Assembly: GCF_039534165.1 (NCBI RefSeq)
Contig: NZ_BAAAUX010000019.1
Coordinates: 1 to 64,000 of the forward strand
From: Saccharopolyspora_D taberi
GTDB taxonomy: Bacteria; Actinomycetota; Actinomycetes; Mycobacteriales; Pseudonocardiaceae
Direction: 5' to 3'
Length of the DNA: 64,000 nucleotides
Shown here: piece by piece, positions 17,080 to 24,287 of the stretch
Layout: each line of letters starts with the position of its first letter
Position numbering within the stretch: the stretch's first letter is position 1
Translations under genes and position numbers: made by a program
The notes under the pieces: generated by a model
Told to the model about the DNA's origin: nothing
What the model saw: only the letters and a program-made list of their open reading frames with translations
The model's database searches: none

Positions 17080-18461
17080 GCCTGCTCGACCGGCACGCCG
17101 ATTTCCTCGCAGCGCTGCGCGAGCACGGCATCGCCGTCTCCACCGCCGAGGGCATCGATGCCGCCAACGCCCTGGCCGCCGTCGATCTCCTCGATCGCGA
17201 CGCGGTGCGCGTCGCCTACGCGGCCACGCTGGTCAAACGGCATGGGGACGTAGCGGTCTTCGACGCGTTGTTCGACCTGTGGTTCCCACCGGCCCTCGGC
17301 GACGGCCACGCCACCGAGCCCACCGACGCCGGGCCCGCAGTGGAGGTCACCGGCGCCTACGGCACCTCCCCCGAGATCCACGCCGTGCGAACCGAACTCG
17401 CCCAGGCGCTGTTCACCGGCGACGACGCTGCGCTGGGCCAGATCGCCCGCCGCGGCGTCGCCCGCTACGGCCGCGTCCCCGGCGCGGGCGGAAGGCCCGG
17501 CTCGTGGTCACCGGGCACCGTCCTGGAGCAGCTGGATCCGACAACGCTGCTGGCGGGCCTGGTACGCACCGCCGAGGGGCAACCCATTGGCACCACCGGA
17601 ACCGCGACGCGCTCCCGCTTCACCGGCCGCATCGACCGGTTCAAACAGCTCGTCAACGCCGAAGCCCACCGGCGCATCGCCGAGCAGAAGGGCCAGCGGT
17701 ACGTCGCCGACCACCTGACCAAACCCGGGCCGGACCAGGTGTCGTTCCAAAGCGCCTCGCAGGCCGACCTGGCGGCGATGCGCCGGGCCATCCGCCCCCT
17801 CGCCCGACAGCTCGCCACCCGCATCAACCGCAGGCGCCGCAACGGCACCCGCAGCGCGATGCTGGACTTCCGCCGCACCCTGCGAGCCGCGCTGGCCACC
17901 GGGGGCGTCCCGATGTCACCCCACTTCAGGCCGCACCGACCGCACAAACCCGAACTCGTCGTGCTCTGCGACGTCTCGTCCTCGGTCGCGACTTTCTCGC
18001 ACTTCGCCCTGCTGCTGGTGTACGCGCTGCACGAGGTGTTCTCCCGCACCCGCGCGTTCACTTTCGTCCGCGACGTCCACGAGGTCACCGACCACCTCCG
18101 GCACGGCCGCGACGCCGCCGAAGCCCTGGCCGCGGTCCGACGCGACACCCTCCAGCTCCCGGGCACCGGCACCGACCACGCCCGCGTGTTCAACCACTTC
18201 GCCGCTGACCACGCCGACGTGCTCACACCCCGCACCGTCCTCGTCATCCTCGGCGACGCGCGCAACAACCACTACGACCCCGTGCCCGAAGCCCTGGGCC
18301 GCCTGGCAGACCGGTGCCGCCGCACGTTGTGGCTCAATCCCGAGCCCCGCGCCGCCTGGGGTACCGGCGACTCGGCCGCGCCCGTCTACGCGGACCGGGT
18401 GGAGATGGCCGAGTGCCGCAACCTCGCCCAACTCGCCGACCTCGTGCAGTCCCTGGCCTGA
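17076..18461 (+). CDS. VWA-domain protein (CoxE-like)
   Basis: A 461-residue protein starting MSLLDRHADFLAALREHG at the ATGA overlap with the MoxR gene. The C-terminal half is a von Willebrand A domain with the metal-ion site DVSSS at 299-303, a Thr in GTGTDH near 365 and a later GDARNN. The middle is basic (TRINRRRRNGTRSAML). Partner of the MoxR ATPase; together they probably assemble or activate an enzyme complex. Convergent with the glycosyltransferase gene. Confidence 0.85.
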   Translation: MSLLDRHADFLAALREHGIAVSTAEGIDAANALAAVDLLDRDAVRVAYAATLVKRHGDVAVFDALFDLWFPPALGDGHATEPTDAGPAVEVTGAYGTSPEIHAVRTELAQALFTGDDAALGQIARRGVARYGRVPGAGGRPGSWSPGTVLEQLDPTTLLAGLVRTAEGQPIGTTGTATRSRFTGRIDRFKQLVNAEAHRRIAEQKGQRYVADHLTKPGPDQVSFQSASQADLAAMRRAIRPLARQLATRINRRRRNGTRSAMLDFRRTLRAALATGGVPMSPHFRPHRPHKPELVVLCDVSSSVATFSHFALLLVYALHEVFSRTRAFTFVRDVHEVTDHLRHGRDAAEALAAVRRDTLQLPGTGTDHARVFNHFAADHADVLTPRTVLVILGDARNNHYDPVPEALGRLADRCRRTLWLNPEPRAAWGTGDSAAPVYADRVEMAECRNLAQLADLVQSLA

Positions 18462-18570
18462 CGGGGACGCAGAGCGACGCCAGACCACCGTCGACGATCG
18501 TTAGCACGGCCATGCCGGGCATGCCCGCCGAGGCGCCTTGGGAAGCGGTAGTGGTTGGCGATCACCAGGT

Positions 18571-19719
18571 TCAGCGCCCGCGGCCACCTGCGATCTGCTC
18601 GACGACGTCGGCGGGGCTGGGACGAGCGGCGTTCTCGGCGGCGACGGCCTTGGCCCGATCGCGGAAGGCGTCCTCCCCCAACACCCGCCGCACCGCGGGA
18701 AAGATCTCGTCCGCGCCGGCAACGCTGATCGCCGCTCCGGCAGCAGTGGCGCGGGCGGCGTTGATCGGCTGATCGGCGCCCTGCGGCCACAGCACCATGG
18801 GAATGCCGTGCGCCAAGGCACCGAGGACCGTGCCGGAACCGCCGGCACCGACGACAAGATCCGCGCGGTCGAGAAGCTGGCCAAGCGGCACGAACGGTAC
18901 GTAGTGCACCTCGGCACCGCCGGGTCGCCGGCTCGGCCGGGCGCCGTCCGTGCCCGGATTCCTCAGCGAAGAGCCCACAGTGGCGATCACGTTGACCTCG
19001 TCGCCTGCCATCGCCCCCACCGTCGCGTCGAGCACGTCCGGGTCGGAGAAGATCGTGCCGAGGGTGACCAGCACCGTCGGCTTGGCCGGGTCCGCGAAGG
19101 CAGGCGGTTCGAAAGCCGTGTCACGGGGGCGTCGGTGGGCCTGCGCGCGCAGCGGCAGCACGGGAACACTGCTGGACCACTCGGGATCCTGGAACAGCGG
19201 CGGGCACGGGTCGACGTAGCTCAGCGGCCCGATGAAGTCCAGCCCGGCGCCCCGGTAACGCGAAGCCGCGACGCGCTCGATCTCGGTGATCACGGCAGGC
19301 GTCGCGGGACCGATTCCCACCTGGTACCAGGGGATGCCGAGCGCAGCCGCGACCATCGGCCCGATCGCGTCGTACATCTCGGCCACGATCAGGTCGGGCG
19401 CCCACTCGCGGCCGAGGCTGATCGCGTCGCCACCGCCGAGATCCACGCGGGAGCCGCCGAAGATCTCCCCGATGAGTTCGGGCCCCGGCCGGAAGGGATC
19501 CTCACCGGTCCGGCGGGCGGCGTCATCGGTGAACTCCATCGCCGTAGGCCCTACGCCCAGGAACTCCACCTCGGCGGCCAGCTCCGGCCCGACCTGGTCC
19601 CGTACGTCCTCGCTGGTCGCGAGCGCGACGGTATGCCCTGCCTGGACCGCAGCCCGCATCAACGGGCCCATCGGCAGAACATGGCCGTATGCGGGGGTCG
19701 CGCTGAACAGAATTCGCAC
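18571..19719 (-). CDS. GT1-family (MGT/UGT-like) glycosyltransferase
   Basis: A 382-residue GT-B protein. The N-terminus VRILFSATPAYGHVLPM is the acceptor-domain start, and the C-terminal nucleotide-sugar motif HYVPFVPLGQLLDRADL with GGSGTVLGALAHGIPMV and GADQPINA is that of antibiotic/macrolide glycosyltransferases. It transfers a sugar from an NDP donor to a small acceptor. The GTG at 19719 is chosen by homology. The frame continues upstream without a stop into a degenerate quinone-reductase remnant, giving a spurious 625-codon reading frame. Confidence 0.82.
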   Translation of the reverse strand: MRILFSATPAYGHVLPMGPLMRAAVQAGHTVALATSEDVRDQVGPELAAEVEFLGVGPTAMEFTDDAARRTGEDPFRPGPELIGEIFGGSRVDLGGGDAISLGREWAPDLIVAEMYDAIGPMVAAALGIPWYQVGIGPATPAVITEIERVAASRYRGAGLDFIGPLSYVDPCPPLFQDPEWSSSVPVLPLRAQAHRRPRDTAFEPPAFADPAKPTVLVTLGTIFSDPDVLDATVGAMAGDEVNVIATVGSSLRNPGTDGARPSRRPGGAEVHYVPFVPLGQLLDRADLVVGAGGSGTVLGALAHGIPMVLWPQGADQPINAARATAAGAAISVAGADEIFPAVRRVLGEDAFRDRAKAVAAENAARPSPADVVEQIAGGRGR

Positions 19720-19744
19720 GAAACCTGCATAGCACGGTGTTGGC

Positions 19745-20345
19745 CAAGCGACGACCACTACTCGGCGTCCGCGCGTGTGACCGGCACGGCTGTCGATGTG
19801 CGCCGCCGCAACCTCGGCGAGCGAGTACGACTTCTCGACCGGGATGCGGAGCTTTCCCCGCGAGATGAGCCCGGCGGCCTCGGCGAGCGAGTACGACTTC
19901 TCGATCGGGATGCGGAGCTTTCCCCGCGAGATGAGCCCGGCGGCCTCGGCGAGCGCTTCCGGCATGCTCCCGGCCACGCCGGAGAACCGGACACCGAGCT
20001 GCGGACACCGAGATCGGCGATGGAGATCACCTTCCGCGGATCCCCGGTCAGCTCGACGAGCTCGCGGATCACGCCCGAGCCCGCCAGATCGAGAGCCGCG
20101 TCGACGTGGCCGAGCTGCCGCACCCGCGCCGATCTCGTCCACCACTCCGGCGGCGTCCTGCCCGACTCCGGCGGGCAACTCGATCGGATGGGTCTCCTGG
20201 AACTGGCCTTCACGGATCCGCCAGTCGACGGGGTTCACGCCCGCCAGCCGCACGGCGATGCGCACATGACCTGGCCCCGCGTGCGGCGCCTCGGCACGAG
20301 CCGCAGGACGTCCGGACCGCCGAGCCGGACGCCGTGAGCGAAAGA
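19745..20345 (-). pseudogene. Degenerate zinc-type quinone oxidoreductase (MDR family)
   Basis: Pieces of one MDR enzyme lie in different minus-strand frames. GVRLGGPDVLRLV (about 20340-20300) is the N-terminus; GHVRIAVRLAGVNPVDWRIREG and PAGVGQDAAGVVDEIGAG the GroES-like domain; ALDLAGSGVIRELVELTGDPRK part of the cofactor domain; RGKLRIPVEKSYSLAEVAAAHID and GHTRGRRVVVV the C-terminus. Most of the Rossmann domain is missing, there are at least two frameshifts, and the C-terminal segment carries a 66-bp tandem duplication. Inactivated gene. Confidence 0.8.
19812..19955. repeat. 66-bp tandem duplication in the pseudogene
   Basis: Copy 1 (19812-19877) and copy 2 (19878-19943) differ by one base, and a 12-bp partial third copy follows. 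On the minus strand each encodes the same 22 residues (an SLAEAAGLISRGKLRI-type segment). Near identity implies a recent event. Confidence 0.9.
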
Positions 20346-20617
20346 AGGCCGCGACCCGCCAGAAGATCGCGGACGCCGCCCTGCGCCACGAGATCCGGGC
20401 CCTGGTGCGGCACTGCACGGCGGAGGACGCCGCCCCGATCTGGCGCATGATCGACGAATCACCTGCCCTGCGGGAGTATGAGGAGTCGATGCGGCTGCGC
20501 CACGCGGAATCTCTGGCAACGGCCCTCGCCGCCGATCCCGACCTGCTCCAGACCCCAACGGCGTGCCGGACGATCGCGCGGTTCGCGATCGACGCCTATT
20601 CGCTGGCTCGCGGATGA
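20336..20617 (+). pseudogene. TetR-family regulator remnant with the DNA-binding domain deleted
   Basis: One plus-strand frame reads ERKKAATRQKIADAAL, the first helix of a TetR protein, then jumps directly to RHEIRALVRHCTAEDAAPIW, MIDESPALREYEESMRLRH and TACRTIARFAIDAYSLARG, which are ligand-domain sequence. The recognition helix and about 50 residues around it are missing. It lies head-to-head with the quinone-reductase pseudogene, so an original regulator/target pair appears to have decayed together. Confidence 0.7.
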
Positions 20618-20719
20618 ACGAGTTCGGCACGAGCACCGCGCCGGTGACCGGCAAAGGGGCTCGGGATCGCCGACCGCGGTCTCCCCACCCGTCCGTGACG
20701 GCCCGCCGACGACGGATCT

Positions 20720-21175
20720 CTAAGGCTCGTGCGTCCGGTAGTCCACCGCGAACCGCCGTGGACCGTCGGCGACGATGCTCTCCGCCCCGGGGACGATGTC
20801 GGTGTTCTGAGCGGTGACGACCGTCCACGAACCCGCGAGCCGCCGCGTCACGAACACCATGATCCCCGTACGTTGGCCGCCGGCGCCTCCACCGGATGCG
20901 CGCTGGCCCTCCAACCGCCACTTACCGTGCACGACGGCGATATCGTCGGACAGCTGGCGGACCTCGACACGGCGAATGCTCAGGGTCGATCCGGCGAAGA
21001 AGGTGCGCAGGCCGTAGTCATGGGCTTTCCGGATGGCTGAACGTTTGCGCCACCACAGCCCGACGACGTTGACGAAGTCCGCGTCCTCGGCGAACAGCGC
21101 CGCGATGCCGTCCGCATCGCCCTCGTTCCACGCCTGGGCGAATCGCGCCGGGACGTCGGCCGGATCGGTCACCAT
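20720..21175 (-). CDS. SnoaL/DUF4440-like protein (SgcJ/EcaC family)
   Basis: A 151-residue NTF2-fold protein: VPARFAQAWNEGDADGIAALFAEDADFVNVVGLWW at the N-terminus, VHGKWRLEGQ in the centre and VTAQNTDIVPG near the end, matching the SgcJ/EcaC family. These are small cytoplasmic proteins, some encoded in natural-product clusters, of mostly unknown activity. The ATG at 21175 is chosen; a TTG at 21193 would add six residues. No operon partner. Confidence 0.75.
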   Translation of the reverse strand: MVTDPADVPARFAQAWNEGDADGIAALFAEDADFVNVVGLWWRKRSAIRKAHDYGLRTFFAGSTLSIRRVEVRQLSDDIAVVHGKWRLEGQRASGGGAGGQRTGIMVFVTRRLAGSWTVVTAQNTDIVPGAESIVADGPRRFAVDYRTHEP

Positions 21176-21480
21176 GCACCCAGCGTTTCTCAACCGCAGG
21201 GCCCGGTCAAGCGGCGCGGTCGAACTATCGCGCCCCGCAACCCCTAAAAGTCCACTATGGATCGATGCCGAAGTCCTCGTAGATCATCTGGTCGTAGGTG
21301 ATCTCGCTGCGTCGACGCCGTCCGGTGCGGCCTTCTCCAGCGCCGCGCGCAGCTGTCCGGCGTCGTCACGGCGCCCCTGCCCGCCGCGACCCCGCGCAGT
21401 TCCCCGCCCCGGATGGCCTGGACCTCGGACACAATCCCGCCAAACAGATGTCACCCTCCGGCATGCCGCCCGCCGGGCAC
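21176..21480. other. Intergenic region with a short coding relic
   Basis: No intact gene. On the minus strand just before 21262 one frame reads EITYDQMIYEDFGIDP and then stops, and another frame upstream reads QLRAALEKAAPDGVD; both look like ends of an oxidoreductase broken by frameshift. The family is not assignable from so little. Confidence 0.4.
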
Positions 21481-22359
21481 CTAAGCAACGCGTTCGTGCA
21501 GCAGCTGCAGGAAAGCGCGGGCGGCGGGTGAAGATCCGGAAGCCGACCAGACCGCCTGCACCGTCCGCCGGGGAACGCCCGTCATCGCCACACTGGCCAC
21601 TGTGGACATACCCCGCGCCGCGCCCGCGGGAACCAGACCGACGCCGAGGCCGCGGGCGACGAGCTGTTCCAGCAGAGCGATGGTGTCGGCCTCGAAAGCG
21701 ACCGTACGAGTGGCACCAGCTGCTTCGAACGCGGCGTCGTTGTGCTTGCGGATGCCCGAGCCCGGCGGCATGTCGACCATGTCCTCCTCCGCGAGCCGTG
21801 ACGGAGTGGTCCGCGCCTCCCCTGCCAGCGGATGCCCGCGAGGAACGATCGCGGCCAGGTCCTCGTGCGCCAGGACCCGCCCGGTCAGCCCGCGCGAAAG
21901 GCTGGCCGTGTCGACGAAAGCGATGTCGCAGGCGTGCTCGCGGACCTCGTGCAGCAGGTCCCGGACCAGCCGGGCGCGCAGCGTGACCTGCACCGCCGGA
22001 TACCGCTCCCGGTAGACGGCGAGCAGTTCGGGCAGGTCCACCGCGACGAGCGGGGTGATCGTGCCGATGCTCAGCCGGCCACGCACCTGGCTGCCCTCGG
22101 CGGCGACCTCACCGCGAGCCCGCTCGATCGCGGCAAGGGCGTCGCGCGCCGGCCCGAGGAACGCCTCGCCTGCCGCGGTGACCTGGACCCCTCGGCTGCC
22201 GCGCTCGAACAGGCGCGCCCCCAGCTCCTCCTCCAACCGCGCGATCTGGTGGCTGAGCGCGGACTGCACGACGAAGCAGCGGTGCGCGGCGCGGGTGAAG
22301 CTTCCGGTCTCGGCGACCGCGACGGCGTAGGTGATCTGGCGGAGTTCCACGAAGGCCAT
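21481..22359 (-). CDS. LysR-family transcriptional regulator
   Basis: A 292-residue LysR protein. The N-terminal helix-turn-helix is VELRQITYAVAVAETGSFTRAAHRCFVVQSALSHQIARLE; the effector domain begins RLSIGTITPLVAVDLPELL and includes PRGHPLAGEA. The ATG at 22359 (MAFVELRQ) is chosen by homology. It is divergent from an MFS exporter whose start is 104 bp away, so the exporter is the probable target. The inducer is unknown. Confidence 0.9.
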   Translation of the reverse strand: MAFVELRQITYAVAVAETGSFTRAAHRCFVVQSALSHQIARLEEELGARLFERGSRGVQVTAAGEAFLGPARDALAAIERARGEVAAEGSQVRGRLSIGTITPLVAVDLPELLAVYRERYPAVQVTLRARLVRDLLHEVREHACDIAFVDTASLSRGLTGRVLAHEDLAAIVPRGHPLAGEARTTPSRLAEEDMVDMPPGSGIRKHNDAAFEAAGATRTVAFEADTIALLEQLVARGLGVGLVPAGAARGMSTVASVAMTGVPRRTVQAVWSASGSSPAARAFLQLLHERVA

Positions 22360-22462
22360 CGTGTTTCGCGATGACTCGCATGACAAGCATCTGTTGGACT
22401 CATGTACCCAGAGCCGAAACCATGAACAACAACAGCCCGCGAACACGCCTCGGAAGGAAAAC

Positions 22463-23767
22463 GTGGCTTCCTCTCAACCGGTAGCGCCGAAGAGTGCGGC
22501 CGATCATCGCGCCGACGGCCCGGGACGCGGCACGTTCCTGCTGATGTCGGTGGCCGTCGGGCTGTGCGTGGCGAGCAACTACTACGCGCAGCCCCTGCTC
22601 GACACCATCGCCCGCGAGCTGCACCTGTCGTCCGGGTCGGCCTCGCTGGTGGTCACCGGCGCGCAGGTCGGCTACGCCCTCGGCCTGGTCCTCGTCCTGC
22701 CGCTGGGCGACCTGGTCGAACGACGCCGCCTGGTGTGCGGGCTGACCCTGGCCACCGCGTTCTCCCTGGCCCTGACCGCGAGCGCGCCCGACGCCGGGCT
22801 GCTGCTGGCGGGCACCGCGATCACCGGCCTGCTGTCGGTCACCGCGCAGGTCCTGCTGCCGTTCGCCGCGGACCTGGCCGCTCCCCACCGGCGCGGCCAG
22901 GTCGTGGGGACGGTGATGAGCGGCCTGGTGATGGGCATGCTGCTCGCCCGCACCGCCTCCGGAGCGATCGCCACGATCGGCGGCTGGCGCACTGTGTACT
23001 GGGCCGCCGCAGTGGTCATGATCGCCCTGACCGTCGCGATGCACCGGGCGCTCCCCCAGTACCGCGGAAACGCCGGACTGCCTTATGGACGGCTGCTCGC
23101 CTCCACCGCCCGACTGCTGGCCGACGAACCCGTGCTGCGGGCGCGCGCGGCGATCGGCCTGTTGGCCTTCGCCTGCTTCAGCGTTCTGTGGACATCCCTG
23201 GCTTTCCTGCTGTCCGGTCCGGGTTACGGCTTGTCGGACGCCGAGATCGGAACGTTCGGACTGGTCGGTGTGGCGGGCGCGATCGCCGCCCAGCTGGCCG
23301 GTCGCCTGGCCGACCGCGGACGGACGAAGCTGACCACGGTCGTCAGCGGGCTGGTCCTGCTCGGCTCCTGGGGTCTGCTGGCGCTCGGCGAACACAGCCT
23401 GGCCGCGTTGCTCGGCGGAATCGTGCTCCTCGACCTCGCACATCAAGGCGTGCACATCACCAACCAGTCGCTGATCTACGCGCTGCGACCGAACGCGCGC
23501 GGCCGCATCACCTCCGCGTACATGACGTGCTACTTCGCCGGTGGTGCGATCGGTTCGGCTCTGACCGGCGTGGTGCACTCGAACTTCGGGTGGAGCGGAG
23601 TGTGCGTGCTGGGCGCCGTGCTGTCCGTCCTGCTGGTCCTGGTGTGGGTGGACAGCGTCATCACGGCCCGGACCCGGCTGTGGGAACTGTGGGCCGTCGC
23701 CCGCGCCGCCACCACCGCCGCGGGCCTGCTCGGGCTCATCGCCTTCGTGCTGCGCCTGACCATGTGA
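22463..23767 (+). CDS. MFS transporter (drug-efflux type)
   Basis: A 434-residue transporter with twelve predicted helices. LCVASNYYAQPLLDTIARELHLS is helix 1 of the YgaY/MdtG-like MFS group, and GDLVERRRLV is the loop 2-3 signature. GTG at 22463 is preceded by GGAAGGA (22452-22458); the frame open from 22331 is an artefact overlapping the divergent LysR start. Probable export of a small toxic compound, controlled by the neighbouring LysR protein. Confidence 0.88.
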   Translation: MASSQPVAPKSAADHRADGPGRGTFLLMSVAVGLCVASNYYAQPLLDTIARELHLSSGSASLVVTGAQVGYALGLVLVLPLGDLVERRRLVCGLTLATAFSLALTASAPDAGLLLAGTAITGLLSVTAQVLLPFAADLAAPHRRGQVVGTVMSGLVMGMLLARTASGAIATIGGWRTVYWAAAVVMIALTVAMHRALPQYRGNAGLPYGRLLASTARLLADEPVLRARAAIGLLAFACFSVLWTSLAFLLSGPGYGLSDAEIGTFGLVGVAGAIAAQLAGRLADRGRTKLTTVVSGLVLLGSWGLLALGEHSLAALLGGIVLLDLAHQGVHITNQSLIYALRPNARGRITSAYMTCYFAGGAIGSALTGVVHSNFGWSGVCVLGAVLSVLLVLVWVDSVITARTRLWELWAVARAATTAAGLLGLIAFVLRLTM

Positions 23768-23831
23768 GCCGCCGGTGTCCGGCATCACAATTCCGCCATG
23801 CAGAGATGCGTATACCGACTTCAGAGCGGAT

Positions 23832-23868
23832 GTCCCGCTCGGGCCCGCACAGGCGGCGGGAGCGGGAC
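23832..23868 (+). terminator. Hairpin after the MFS gene
   Basis: Nine-bp arms (GTCCCGCTC and its complement GAGCGGGAC) around an 19-nt GC-rich centre that can pair further. It separates the MFS transcript from the riboswitch leader. Confidence 0.55.
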
Positions 23869-23892
23869 GCCCTTGCCAAGCCACCCCGGATC

Positions 23893-24127
23893 ACTAGCCT
23901 TGGTGGTGCTGGTGGTTCGTCCGCCCCTGGTCTTCGGCCGGGAGCGGGCGAGGCAAGAGGGAACCCGGTGGGAATCCGGGACTGCCCCGCAGCGGTGAGC
24001 GGGAACGACCGCCGTCACCGGTCAGCACGACCGGGACAAGCACTGGGCCGCACGGCCCGGGAAGCGACGGCCAGTAGGAACGTCCGGCCAGGCCGGGAGG
24101 CGCCCGCGAGTCCGAAGACCTGCCATC
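23893..24127 (+). promoter_or_regulatory. Cobalamin (AdoCbl) riboswitch upstream of metE
   Basis: Contains the ordered conserved elements of the class: GGTGGTGCTGGTGGTTC at the 5' stem, GAGGGAACCCGGTGGGAATCC (23957-23977), ACTGCCCCGCAGCGG, GGAAGCGACGGCCAGTAGGA (about 24059-24078), and the B12 box AGTCCGAAGACCTGCC ending near 24125. In actinomycetes this element switches off the B12-independent methionine synthase when cobalamin is available. A 7-bp stem (24131-24148, CGCGCAC/GTGCGCG) lies just after it and may be part of the expression platform. Confidence 0.95.
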
Positions 24128-24182
24128 GGTGCGCGCACAACCCGTGCGCGCTGTTCCGAGGTCTCGAGGGAGGACCTTGCGG

Positions 24183-24287
24183 ATGCATCGGCCGGAGCCG
24201 TCCCGACGGGCCGCCCGCCGCCGACCCGCGCGCCTCCGCCGCGACCTCGGAGCCACCGCTGTCGAGCTCGCGAGGAGAGGGTTTTGA
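24183..24287 (+). CDS. Possible 34-residue leader ORF coupled to metE
   Basis: An ATG at 24183 follows GGGAGGA (24169-24175) by seven bases and opens 34 codons (MHRPEPSRRAARRRPARLRR, then DLGATAVELARRGF). Its TGA at 24285-24287 overlaps the metE TTG start at 24284 (TTGA). It lies between the cobalamin riboswitch and metE, so it could couple translation of metE to that of the leader. The Arg-rich composition is also what random GC-rich DNA gives, so coding is unproven. Confidence 0.4.
   Translation: MHRPEPSRRAARRRPARLRRDLGATAVELARRGF

Noticed and set aside
18571..20448. Single 625-residue protein fusing a quinone reductase and a glycosyltransferase
   Set aside because: The upstream part is a frameshifted, deleted remnant; the transferase has a natural N-terminus at 19719.
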